From: Flavobacterium sandaracinum
GTDB lineage: Bacteria; Bacteroidota; Bacteroidia; Flavobacteriales; Flavobacteriaceae
Assembly (NCBI RefSeq): GCF_004349135.1
Contig: NZ_SMFN01000023.1
Span: forward strand, 374-56,285
Reading direction: 5' to 3'
Length of the DNA: 55,912 bases
Within the stretch, counting starts at the first letter, position 1. Each line of letters begins with the position of its first letter. The position numbers and the translations under genes are program-made. The notes under the pieces were generated by a model. That model was not told where the DNA came from. It saw nothing but the letters and a program-made list of their open reading frames with translations, and made no database searches. This document shows positions 44,693 to 52,801 of this stretch, piece after piece.

Positions 44693-44721
44693 TAAATTTA
44701 GCCGAAATCTATTCAAACCAA
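44693..44721 (-). promoter_or_regulatory. possible promoter of the M3 peptidase gene
   Basis: On the minus strand TTG (plus 44719-44721), 18 bp, TAAATTTA (plus 44693-44700). The last base departs from TAnnTTTG, so it is weaker than others here. Confidence 0.4.
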
Positions 44722-44828
44722 GAACTACAGCGGCGCCTTAACTAAATTTTGTGAAAAAAGAAATAGTACTTTACTAAACCTCTACCTAATCTAAGTAATA
44801 ACAATAAAGCAATGACGTATTTTTTTTT

Positions 44829-44985
44829 ACCATATAAGTCATTGAAGTTTCATTTGTGTAAGAATGATAACTTTAGCAATAATAAGGTCATTTAAGATTT
44901 AATACTTACATGACTTTTTATGTTAAATAGTATTTCACTCCTTTTATAGTACGGCAATAAATAAGTCCAACTACTTAGTATAGGA
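44829..44985 (+). repeat. dispersed repeat, CCATATAAGTCATTTAAG family, copy 3
   Basis: ACCATATAAGTCATTGAAG starts at 44829, a second partial arm AAGGTCATTTAAG at 44884 faces CTTACATGACTTTTTATGT (44904-44922), and the 60 bp that follow match copy 1 at 26862-26925. The copy occupies most of the 364-bp gap between the divergent M3 and DUF885 genes and ends 50 bp before the DUF885 start. Confidence 0.7.
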
Positions 44986-45033
44986 AATTAAAAAAAAGAA
45001 TAAATTAGCTAAATCTATAATCAAACATTCATT

Positions 45034-46797
45034 ATGAGAAAAATAACCACTCTTTTCTTTGCAATAACAGGTTCTTTGCTGCTAGTTAATTGCAAATCCG
45101 AAGATAAAAAAGAAGATTTTACCAGTTTAACAAAAAACTATTTTGACGACAAAAATGCTTTAGATCCTTTGGGAGCAACGCAAAGTGGTCAAAACCAATA
45201 CAACGATCAGCTGCAATTTGAGATGACGGACAGTTTTAGAAACTCGCAAGAAGCTTTTTTTGACAAATACCAAACTGCTTTAAATAAAATTGATAGAGAA
45301 AATTTATCCGAGGAAGAAAAAAACAGTTACGAAATCATCAAATGGGAAGTTGAAATTGGTAAAGATTTATTAAAACAACCTACCAATTTGCTTCCCGTTC
45401 ATCAATTTTGGGGTACACACCTCACTATGGGACAGTTTGCGGGAGGAACCAGCGCACAACCTTTTAAAACTGAAGAGGATTATAAAAACTTTTTAAAAAG
45501 AATGGATAAATACGCTGTTTGGATAGATTCAGCGATGGTGTATATGAAAAAAGGATTAGACAAAGGAGTTGTTTTACCAAAATCACTAACGGTAAAATTG
45601 ATTCCACAATTTGCCGAAATGGCTACGCCAAATATTGAAGACAATCTATTCTACTCGGCTATAAAATTAATGCCAGCTTCGTTTCCTGAAAGTATCAAAG
45701 AAGATTTAACGGCAAAATATACAGCGACAATCAATACCAAACTGATTCCGCAGTATAAGAAGATGGCTGATTTTTTGAATAAAGAATATCTTCCTGCTTC
45801 CAGAGCAACCAGCGGAATTGGAAGTTTGCCTTTTGGAAAAGAGTTATATGCCGCTTACGTAAAACAATGGACTACTACTGATATGACTCCAGAAGCCATT
45901 CATGAATTAGGACTAAAAGAAGTGGCTCGATTGACTGCCGAAATGGAAAAGGTAAAAACGCAAGTCGGTTTCAAAGGCACATTATTGGAATTCTTTGAGG
46001 AAGTTCGAAACAAAAAAGAACTAAAACCCTTTACCAAACCAGAGGAAGTTATTGCAAATTTTCAAAGCATTTACACCCGTATCAAACCGAATGTAGATAA
46101 ATTATTCGCCTTACAACCTAAAACGAAATTTGAAATCAGACGCACCGAAGCTTTTAGAGAGCAAACGGCTAGTGCGGAATACAACCAAGGAACGGCTGAC
46201 GGCACGCGTCCCGGTATTTTCTATGTTCCAATTCCCGATGTAGCCAATTATAATATGTATGGTGATGAAGATTTGTTTTTGCATGAAGCAATTCCGGGAC
46301 ATCATTTCCAAATTTCTTTGCAACAAGAAAATGAGAGTCTTCCTGATTTTAGAAAATTCAATTGGTTTGGCGCGTATGGCGAAGGTTGGGCTTTGTACAC
46401 GGAAAGTTTAGGAAAAGAATTGGGTTTGTATCAAGATCCGTACCAGTATTTTGGGATGTTGGGCAATGAAATGCACCGAGCAGTTCGCTTAGTAGTAGAT
46501 ACAGGATTACACTCCAAAGGGTGGACCAGAGAGCAAGCCATTAAATATTCGTTAGCAAACGAAGCCGAAAGTGAAGCGAGTATTATTCCAGAAATCGAAC
46601 GCTACATGGCGATTCCAGGACAAGCTTTATCGTATAAGATTGGCCAGTTGAAGATTATGGAGCTGCGCAAAAAAGCGGAAACTAAGATGGGTATTACATT
46701 TGATATTAAGAAATTTCACGAAAAAGTATTAGAGTCTGGCGTAATGCCATTGGCATTATTAGAAAAGAAAATTAATGCTTGGATTGAGAATAAATAA
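45034..46797 (+). CDS. DUF885 lipoprotein, probable zinc peptidase
   Basis: The 587-residue lipoprotein has lipobox LLLVNC followed by KSEDKKED, a surface-export type signal. It carries the DUF885 motif FLHEAIPGHHFQ (about residues 410-421) and the downstream EGWALYTESLGKELG, NEMHRAVRLVVDTG and PGQALSYKIGQLKI. The HExxxGHH-x(n)-E arrangement suggests a metallopeptidase. The substrate is unknown. It lies head-to-head with the M3 peptidase across a repeat element. Confidence 0.88.
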   Translation: MRKITTLFFAITGSLLLVNCKSEDKKEDFTSLTKNYFDDKNALDPLGATQSGQNQYNDQLQFEMTDSFRNSQEAFFDKYQTALNKIDRENLSEEEKNSYEIIKWEVEIGKDLLKQPTNLLPVHQFWGTHLTMGQFAGGTSAQPFKTEEDYKNFLKRMDKYAVWIDSAMVYMKKGLDKGVVLPKSLTVKLIPQFAEMATPNIEDNLFYSAIKLMPASFPESIKEDLTAKYTATINTKLIPQYKKMADFLNKEYLPASRATSGIGSLPFGKELYAAYVKQWTTTDMTPEAIHELGLKEVARLTAEMEKVKTQVGFKGTLLEFFEEVRNKKELKPFTKPEEVIANFQSIYTRIKPNVDKLFALQPKTKFEIRRTEAFREQTASAEYNQGTADGTRPGIFYVPIPDVANYNMYGDEDLFLHEAIPGHHFQISLQQENESLPDFRKFNWFGAYGEGWALYTESLGKELGLYQDPYQYFGMLGNEMHRAVRLVVDTGLHSKGWTREQAIKYSLANEAESEASIIPEIERYMAIPGQALSYKIGQLKIMELRKKAETKMGITFDIKKFHEKVLESGVMPLALLEKKINAWIENK

Positions 46798-46835
46798 TTA
46801 TTAAAAGTAGGTATAAAAAAGCTTCTCCATTGAGT

Positions 46836-46878
46836 ATGCCCCAAAAAGTTAGATACTTATTGGGGCATTTTTTTTGTG
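46836..46878. terminator. terminator after the DUF885 gene
   Basis: ATGCCCCA (46836-46843) pairs with TGGGGCAT (46861-46868), followed by eight T. It could also serve minus-strand transcripts from 47.1 kb. Confidence 0.75.
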
Positions 46879-46934
46879 CGGATCAAAGATCTTAATAATT
46901 TCGTTAAGGTATCCAAAAAGTTCAAGCCACTTTC

Positions 46935-47081
46935 TCAATCCTGTATTTCCCCTCTTATTGGATATACCATTACATCCATTAGTTCATTACCAGAAGCTAT
47001 CGGTTTATCTTGGTGAATTTCTTCGAAAAATTCTTCAATACTGTTTAGTTTCTCTACTATAATTTCAAAGGGATTTTTCAT
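46935..47081 (-). pseudogene. truncated excisionase/HTH-like ORF
   Basis: On the minus strand ATG at 47081 opens 48 codons starting MKNPFEIIVEKLNSIEEFFEEI and ending at TGA (46937-46935). The opening matches the N-terminus of small HTH/excisionase proteins of Bacteroidota ('MNNPFE-IE-RL--IE--L-'). The HTH domain that should follow is missing. In another frame directly after the stop, RKWLELFGYLNEIIKIF continues for about 28 codons, which suggests a frameshifted or replaced tail. It is probably a fragment of a former mobile element. Confidence 0.45.
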
Positions 47082-47271
47082 ATTTAATATAAAGTAAAGA
47101 AAGAGACCTTATTTAAAAGCTGATTTTTAACACTTTTAAACCTAATACCAACTTGCAATACCACTAATTCTACTTTGCTAAAGATATGCTATAAAAAAAA
47201 TAGCAATTTCGTTCCGTCGGATAAAAATAACGACCGTAGAGAGACCGTTTGAATGTTTCAGCAGTCAAGGC

Positions 47272-48150
47272 TTACTTGACATACTTATCTATCATATATT
47301 GGGTAATCGGTTTTAACGTTTTATCATTTTCAGGATGAAAACCTGGACCATTAAAAAAATCAAGACGATCTCCATTTTTACAATACCATAAAACAGGTTT
47401 ATTATGCTTAAAAAAAGTTGTTGTATCCGACACCTCAATTTTTTTAAAACCTAACATATTTTGATTTATCGGTAGTTTGGAATAGAGGTTTACAATCCCG
47501 ACTTCTTCAGTTTCACACTCCACCACTTCATAATGGTCTTTTTGCCATTGCATACACGGTTTTTTTGAAAAATACCAATACCCGAAACCAACTAAGACTA
47601 AAATCAGAAACATCGCTGGAATAATTTTCGGCGTGTGTAAAAATCGCATTTGCTTTTTCACCAAAAACGATGATTGAATTATGCTCTCATCCCCACGGTT
47701 GTCAATTATTGCCCTTTTATCTTCAACGGTAACTCGGTGCACAACACTATTTTCATTACTGTCAGCAAGACTACTCTCTTTTTTTAACGATTCTGTTTTT
47801 GAAAATTTAAGATACGGTCTTGGATTAAAATCGACCAATATTGCTGCAATATTCACCGCTTCAATATCAGTTAAATCCGTTTCTCCCTTAAAAAAGGTTT
47901 CAATTGGCCTGAATCTATCTGTTTGCTCTTTTAATTTATTGGAGCAATTTGGAAGAAAATCAAATTGAAAAAAAGCAGAAAAGCTTTTTAAATCGTCAGC
48001 GTTTGCCTCATTTTTAAATATCTCGCCACACAATTTCCTCAATTTAGCGCGAGAAGGATTTAGCAAAAAACTCGAATGACTTCCCCTTTTTTCTCTCTCA
48101 TACTTCAATTGAATAGCTGCTTTATAATCTTCTAAAGTATTTTTCACCAT
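47272..48150 (-). CDS. hypothetical single-TM protein of a Flavobacterium family
   Basis: From the ATG at 48150 the product has 292 residues (MVKNTLEDYKAAIQLKYEREKRG). The frame is open further upstream, but the only longer start is a TTG at 48297 that overlaps a TACATTTG box, so I prefer the ATG. The cytosolic N-part contains NPSRAKLRKLCGEIF, FFKGETDLTDIEAVNIAAILVDFNPRPYLKF and a charged linker. One membrane helix (about 187-208, IIPAMFLILVLVGFGYWYF) leads to an outer domain with CMQWQKDHYEVVEC and WYCKNGDRLDFFNG. I recognise similar proteins in Flavobacterium, but no function is known. Confidence 0.7.
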   Translation of the reverse strand: MVKNTLEDYKAAIQLKYEREKRGSHSSFLLNPSRAKLRKLCGEIFKNEANADDLKSFSAFFQFDFLPNCSNKLKEQTDRFRPIETFFKGETDLTDIEAVNIAAILVDFNPRPYLKFSKTESLKKESSLADSNENSVVHRVTVEDKRAIIDNRGDESIIQSSFLVKKQMRFLHTPKIIPAMFLILVLVGFGYWYFSKKPCMQWQKDHYEVVECETEEVGIVNLYSKLPINQNMLGFKKIEVSDTTTFFKHNKPVLWYCKNGDRLDFFNGPGFHPENDKTLKPITQYMIDKYVK

Positions 48151-48343
48151 AAGCTTAAAGGAATTTTTAGGAATTATCAGGAATCCTTCGTCATACTGGG
48201 AATCATAGGAATTCCGTATCAATTTTACTTCAGAAGCATCAGTACTTTGCCTCAGAATTAGTTGTTGTTCTATTTCGCGATACGAACAAATGTACAAAAC
48301 TACTTCTATAAAAGTGACGCTATACCGAACAGAATTTTTATTC

Positions 48344-48390
48344 CGGGAAGTATAATTAAACGGTTCTGTACTAGCTCACTTTACTTCCCG
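48344..48390. repeat. inverted repeat CGGGAAGTA / TACTTCCCG
   Basis: A perfect 9-bp inverted repeat with a 29-bp centre lies in the divergent gap between the single-TM protein and the small lipoprotein. It may be an operator or leader stem. Confidence 0.5.
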
Positions 48391-48495
48391 AAACCAAAAC
48401 AAACTGTTCTCATTTTACTGGTTTGGCCACTACTAATTATTCGATTACAGCTATCGAACAGCCAAACCTATGTCCAATTTTTAACAATTACAATC

Positions 48496-48702
48496 ATGAA
48501 AAAAATATTTTTTGTAGCTATCGTTGTAGTATCGGGTTTAACAATGGTGTCCTGTGATACTGAAGCAATTGAGGGTTCAACGCCACAATCAAAAGAAAAT
48601 AATACAATTTCTTTAGCTAATTCCAATTCAACCAATGCTAGTGATAATGGACCGGGTAATGACATAATTATCATAACACCTCCAAAAAACCCAAAATTAT
48701 AA
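48496..48702 (+). CDS. small lipoprotein, unknown function
   Basis: The ATG at 48496 gives 68 residues: MKKIFFVAIVVVSGLTMVSC is a lipoprotein signal, followed by DTEAIEG, an acidic surface-export type sequence. The rest is low-complexity, rich in Asn, Ser and Pro, and ends ITPPKNPKL. A longer frame from 48262 destroys the signal. It lies 46 bp before the histidine kinase gene and may share its transcript. Confidence 0.7.
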   Translation: MKKIFFVAIVVVSGLTMVSCDTEAIEGSTPQSKENNTISLANSNSTNASDNGPGNDIIIITPPKNPKL

Positions 48703-48748
48703 GTCCCTATTACTAATTAAATACTAATTTCGGGGAAAGTTACTTTAT

Positions 48749-50467
48749 ATGGTGCGTTCCCCGATTTTTATTTTACTGTTTTTACTTTTAATTTTTTCTT
48801 GTCAAAAGCCTTTAAATACAGTTTCTGTTAGTTCTACAAAACAAGTAAGCCCAAAAAAAATACAAGCCCAAAAATTCTCAACATTAGCTGATTCCTTTTA
48901 TGGAAATAATAAATTAGATAGTGCTTTCTATTATTATTTAAAATCTACAGTATTATTTAAAGAGGAAGGCAGTGATACTTATATTGCCTATAATCTTATT
49001 GCAATGGCTCACATCCAACAGACTTCAGGAGATTATTATAGCAGTGAAGAAACGTTGACTGAGGCTTTACCCTATATAAATAATGAGTTGCAATACCGAA
49101 TGGCCTCAAATAATTTATTTGGGATTGCAGCACAAGAACTGATGAATTACGATGACGCCATCATCTATTTTACTTCAATTTTAAAAACAGCAAACGATTC
49201 CATATCCAGAGTGACGGCTTTTAATAACATCGCTACTGTTTATATGGAGCAAAAAAAGTATGGAAAAGCTATTGCTCTTTTAAAGCCAATTTTAAAATCG
49301 AATGTTTTAGATACCTTACCGTATAAAAAAGCCAGAATTATTGACAATCTGGGATTTGCTTATTATAAAGACAATGCTATACCAAAAGGACTGGCTCTAA
49401 TGAATCAGGGATTAGCAATTAGAAAAAAAATTAACGATTCTTATGGAAGCATTGAAAGCTATTTGCATTTAGCTGATTTTTATAAAGATCGAGATAATCA
49501 AAAATCGAAGGAGAATGCATTACAGGCTTATAAGGTAGCCACAAAATATCAAAGTATCGATGAACGATTGGAGGCATTAGAACTCTTAATGTCATACAAT
49601 TTAGAAAAAGGAGTAAATAATTATGCTACTCTGTTCATAAATCTTAATGATAGCATCAAAAAGGTACGCAACAATGCTACTAATCAATTTGCAAAAATTA
49701 AATATGATTCCAGAGAAGCGACTTTAAAAAATATAAAATATAAGGAGCAAAGAACAGAAACCCTTTTGCAACTTGAAACGCAAAAAAACCAAAAGTACTT
49801 GCTCAGTTTTGGATTAGTTGTACTACTTGGCGGAATCGGTTTTCTTATCCACTATTTTAGAAATAAGAGTAAACGAGAGCTATTAGTAGCAAGTTACAAT
49901 ACTGAAACTCGAATTTCAAAACAACTCCATGATGAACTCGCTAATGATGTTTTTTATGCGATGACTTTTGCCGAAACGCAAGATTTATTAAACCCAATAA
50001 AAAAAGAAACGCTATTAGACAATCTTGATAAAATATACATTAGAACACGAGATTTCTCTAAGGAGAATAGTACTATAGAAACAGGAGAACGTTTTGAACA
50101 CAATCTAAAACAAATGCTTAGTAATTATAAAAATGACAATGTTGAAGTTATTATAAAAAATGGAAATTCAATAGATTGGTCAAAAATCGAAAACGAAAAA
50201 AAGATCGCAATACAAAGGGTATTGCAAGAGCTCATGGTCAATATGAAAAAATACAGCCAAGCCAATTTTGTGATCATTGGGTTTGATAGCGATCAGAATA
50301 ATGTGATAATTGACTATTCAGATAATGGGGTGGGCTTCACGGAAAAACTAATTTTAAAAAATGGACTTCAAAATGCAGAAAACCGCATTCAGGCAGTAAA
50401 AGGAACCCTTATGTTCGATTCTCAAATCAATAAAGGTTTCAAAGCTAAAATTTTACTTCCTAAATAA
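48749..50467 (+). CDS. TPR-containing sensor histidine kinase (HisKA_3 type)
   Basis: The 572-residue protein has a lipobox-like signal (LLLIFSC), TPR repeats (about 40-300: YYYLKSTVLFKEEG, TAFNNIATVYMEQKKYGKAI, and others), a membrane helix (about 351-372), a coiled coil, the DHp His394 in ISKQLHDELANDVFYAM and an HATPase with LQELMVNMKKYSQA and DYSDNGVGF. This is the common Bacteroidota TPR kinase that pairs with a LuxR-type regulator. Here the regulator gene expected directly downstream is broken, so the kinase appears orphaned. Confidence 0.88.
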   Translation: MVRSPIFILLFLLLIFSCQKPLNTVSVSSTKQVSPKKIQAQKFSTLADSFYGNNKLDSAFYYYLKSTVLFKEEGSDTYIAYNLIAMAHIQQTSGDYYSSEETLTEALPYINNELQYRMASNNLFGIAAQELMNYDDAIIYFTSILKTANDSISRVTAFNNIATVYMEQKKYGKAIALLKPILKSNVLDTLPYKKARIIDNLGFAYYKDNAIPKGLALMNQGLAIRKKINDSYGSIESYLHLADFYKDRDNQKSKENALQAYKVATKYQSIDERLEALELLMSYNLEKGVNNYATLFINLNDSIKKVRNNATNQFAKIKYDSREATLKNIKYKEQRTETLLQLETQKNQKYLLSFGLVVLLGGIGFLIHYFRNKSKRELLVASYNTETRISKQLHDELANDVFYAMTFAETQDLLNPIKKETLLDNLDKIYIRTRDFSKENSTIETGERFEHNLKQMLSNYKNDNVEVIIKNGNSIDWSKIENEKKIAIQRVLQELMVNMKKYSQANFVIIGFDSDQNNVIIDYSDNGVGFTEKLILKNGLQNAENRIQAVKGTLMFDSQINKGFKAKILLPK

Positions 50468-50474
50468 TTTAAAA

Positions 50475-50664
50475 AATAGGTTCACAAAAGTTTAAAGTGC
50501 TGATAAAATCGCTTTTAATGATGTGGATGCGGCTTAAATACTCCAAGAACTCGATGTTCCCGACATTCAATATGTAAAATATTGTAATGAATCTTTGTTA
50601 AAAATTAAAAAAGCACATATCGAGGTACTCCTTTTCAACTGCGATTTTAAAAAGCTGACAAATT
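50475..50664 (+). pseudogene. remnant of the kinase's response regulator
   Basis: Eight bases after the kinase stop, one frame reads ADKIAFNDVDAA, stop (TAA 50535-50537), ILQELDVPDIQYVKYCNESL and LKIKKAHIEVLLFNCDFKK. This is the receiver N-half seen in LuxR-type partners of TPR kinases ('AED--..--L-EL-I--VQYV-YCD-A-LKI-KA---...LLI-DLSFK'). The start (KVL) is in another frame and everything after the phospho-acceptor region is gone. At least one stop and one or two frameshifts make it non-functional. Confidence 0.65.
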
Positions 50665-50689
50665 TACCTTTTGCCGTTTGCAAATTCTT

Positions 50690-50875
50690 TTATTCTTCTT
50701 TTAATTTACTGCGTTTATTCTTCATATCCTGTTCAATTTCCTTAACTTGTGTATTGAAGTCGGCAGACGACAAAGTCTATTAATTTTATCGAAAGTTGTG
50801 TCGGTTCTGAAAACCCGTCCTTTGAAATCTAACTTTATTAGCCTGAAATCATAAAACCAAATAGTTCTCCCTTAT
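50690..50875 (-). pseudogene. tail of an unrecognised minus-strand gene, broken by frameshifts
   Basis: On the minus strand three successive frames give GELFGFMISG, LIKLDFKGRVFRTDTTFDKIN and SSADFNTQVKEIEQDMKNKR ending KLKEE-stop at 50690. Each looks like protein, and the charged coiled-coil tail is typical of a real C-terminus, yet stops separate them. I cannot name the family. Confidence 0.35.
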
Positions 50876-50953
50876 AAGATAATTTAAGTATAAATAGGTT
50901 TTCTAAAGCACAGGTTTAGGAAAGAGTGTTGTTTTTTGGGAAAACACACAAAA

Positions 50954-50995
50954 CAAAAAAGACTTAAAAAACTGATAATCAGCTATTTAAGTCTT
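50954..50995 (-). terminator. terminator of tRNA-Leu
   Basis: AAGACTTAAA and TTTAAGTCTT (plus 50959-50968 and 50986-50995) form a stem; on the minus strand it is followed by T6. An inner CTGAT/ATCAG stem adds stability. Confidence 0.7.
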
Positions 50996-51003
50996 AATAT
51001 TTG

Positions 51004-51085
51004 TGCGGATAATAGGACTCGAACCTACACGCCTTGCGGCACCAGATCCTAAGTCTGGCATGTCTACCAATTTCACCATATCCGC
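51004..51085 (-). tRNA. tRNA-Leu (anticodon UAG)
   Basis: Read on the minus strand, the acceptor arms GCGGATA and TATCCGC pair (7 bp, discriminator A). The D-loop has GGTAGACA, the anticodon arm CCAGA-CTTAGGA-TCTGG gives anticodon TAG, the variable arm is long (TGCCGCAAGGCG) as in class II tRNAs, and the T-arm is GTAGGTTCGAGTCCTAT. CCA is not encoded. Length is 82 nt. Confidence 0.96.
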
Positions 51086-51163
51086 GCAATTGTGGGTGCA
51101 AAGATACACTTAACTTCCAATTTTCAAAACAATTTAGACAAAAAATATTCATACTCTTTTTTG

Positions 51164-51171
51164 TACTTTTG
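51164..51171 (+). promoter_or_regulatory. -7 box TACTTTTG of the dipeptidase gene
   Basis: It fits TAnnTTTG and lies 22 bp before the ATG at 51194. The -33 element is unclear. Confidence 0.45.
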
Positions 51172-51193
51172 GAATATAAACAAAATTCAACTA

Positions 51194-52582
51194 ATGGAAA
51201 ATATTAAAGCATACGTTCAAGAACACAAAGATCGCTTTATCAATGAGTTAATCGAATTATTAAAAATCCCATCCGTAAGTGCCGACACTGCTTACTCACA
51301 TGATGTTTTTGAAACTGCTGATGCCGTAAAGGCCAGTTTAGAGAAAGCGGGCTGTGATTTTGTCGAAATTTGCGACACTCCTGGTTATCCAATCGTATAT
51401 GGCGAGAAAATTATTGATCCCAACTTGCCTACCGTTTTGGTCTACGGACATTATGATGTACAACCACCAGATCCAGTCGAATTATGGACTTCTCCACCTT
51501 TTGAACCGGTAATCAAGAAAACCGAAATTCATCCCGAAGGCGCTATTTTTGCCCGTGGTGCTTGTGATGACAAAGGCCAAATGTACATGCACGTTAAAGC
51601 ATTGGAATATATGGTTCAATCCAATACTTTGCCGTGTAACGTGAAATTCATGATTGAAGGCGAAGAGGAAATTGGTTCCAAAAGTTTGAGCTGGTTTGTT
51701 GAACGCAACCAAGAAAAACTAAAAAATGATGTGATTTTAATTTCTGATACTGGAATGATTTCTAATCAGCAACCGTCAATTACAACAGGATTGCGTGGAC
51801 TAAGCTATGTAGAAGTAGAAGTTACGGGACCAAACCGCGACTTACATTCTGGATTGTATGGTGGAGCCGTTGCGAATCCAATCAATGTGTTGGCCAAAAT
51901 GATTGCCTCGCTTCATGATGAAAACAACCACATTACTATTCCTGGTTTCTATGATAATGTCGAAGAATTATCCTTGGAAGAAAGAGCCGAAATGGCCAAA
52001 GCGCCTTTCAATCTAGACAATTATAAAAAAGCATTGGACTTAAATGACGTTTATGGCGAAAAAGGCTATGTCACTAACGAACGCAACTCCATTCGTCCTA
52101 CACTAGACGTCAACGGAATTTGGGGTGGCTACACTGGCGAAGGTGCTAAAACAGTGATTGCGAGCAAAGCTTTCGCCAAAATTTCGATGCGTTTGGTTCC
52201 AAATCAAGATTGGGAACAAATCACCGAATTGTTTACCAAACACTTCACCAGCATCGCTCCTGCTGGCGTAACTGTACTTGTAAAACCACATCATGGCGGA
52301 CAAGGTTACGTAACCCCAATAGACAGCATTGGCTACAAAGCCGCAAACATGGCGTATACTGAAACTTTTGGCGTTCCCGCAATTCCGGTGCGTTCAGGAG
52401 GAAGTATTCCTATTGTTGCGTTATTCGAAAAAGAACTGAAAAGCAAAACTATTTTGATGGGATTTGGTCTGGACAGCGATGCCATTCACTCACCAAACGA
52501 ACATTTCGGGATCTTTAATTACCTCAAAGGAATTGAAACCATTCCGTTGTTTTACAAATATTTCGTAGAACTTTCTAAATAG
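51194..52582 (+). CDS. M20-family dipeptidase
   Basis: The ATG at 51194 (MENIKAYVQEHKDRFINELIELLKIPS) gives 462 residues; a longer frame from 51092 lies next to the tRNA and upstream of the promoter box. Metal ligands appear in VYGHYDVQPPDP, ARGACDDKGQMYM and EGEEEIGS, with a dimerisation domain in the middle and a final His in IHSPNEHFG. It hydrolyses dipeptides in the cytoplasm. Confidence 0.92.
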   Translation: MENIKAYVQEHKDRFINELIELLKIPSVSADTAYSHDVFETADAVKASLEKAGCDFVEICDTPGYPIVYGEKIIDPNLPTVLVYGHYDVQPPDPVELWTSPPFEPVIKKTEIHPEGAIFARGACDDKGQMYMHVKALEYMVQSNTLPCNVKFMIEGEEEIGSKSLSWFVERNQEKLKNDVILISDTGMISNQQPSITTGLRGLSYVEVEVTGPNRDLHSGLYGGAVANPINVLAKMIASLHDENNHITIPGFYDNVEELSLEERAEMAKAPFNLDNYKKALDLNDVYGEKGYVTNERNSIRPTLDVNGIWGGYTGEGAKTVIASKAFAKISMRLVPNQDWEQITELFTKHFTSIAPAGVTVLVKPHHGGQGYVTPIDSIGYKAANMAYTETFGVPAIPVRSGGSIPIVALFEKELKSKTILMGFGLDSDAIHSPNEHFGIFNYLKGIETIPLFYKYFVELSK

Positions 52583-52605
52583 TTTCACCCACACTAAATA
52601 CCTAT

Positions 52606-52636
52606 ATCCGTACAGCAATGTGCGGATTTTTTTTTG
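52606..52636 (+). terminator. terminator after the dipeptidase
   Basis: ATCCGTAC (52606-52613) pairs with GTGCGGAT (52620-52627) around 6 nt, followed by T8. Confidence 0.85.
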
Positions 52637-52643
52637 GGGCGTT

Positions 52644-52770
52644 CCCTTGTTGCAGCAAGCCCTACCAAGATTCACAACCCTCCAAGCAACAAGGGCGGGC
52701 TTTCCGTTACAATCTTTTTACCCGCCGAAAAGGCGGACAAAAAGGATTTCCACTGCAATCCCTAACGCAA
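52644..52770 (-). repeat. REP-like dispersed element, reverse copy
   Basis: A perfect 10-bp inverted repeat CCCTTGTTGC/GCAACAAGGG (52644-52653, 52686-52695) is followed by GGCGGGCTTTCCGTTACAAT, a CCGCC-N4-GGCGG hairpin (52722-52735) and GGATTTCCACTGCAATCCC. Read on the minus strand, it repeats the skeleton of the 40.82-40.97 kb element. I recognise this type as frequent between genes in Flavobacterium. A 61-codon frame through it is not a gene. Confidence 0.7.
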
Positions 52771-52801
52771 GCCCTCGATAATTTTCCTAGCCCAATAATT
52801 T

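Noticed and set aside
46874..47062. 62-codon plus-strand frame
   Set aside because: It is antisense to the excisionase-like remnant and has no family resemblance.
48151..48297. N-terminal extension of the single-TM protein from a TTG start
   Set aside because: Rare start codon and overlap with a TACATTTG box; the ATG at 48150 gives a family-like N-terminus.
50595..50783. 62-codon plus-strand frame starting at TTG
   Set aside because: Its first third is the frame of the decayed response regulator and the rest is antisense to another remnant; it is not an intact gene.
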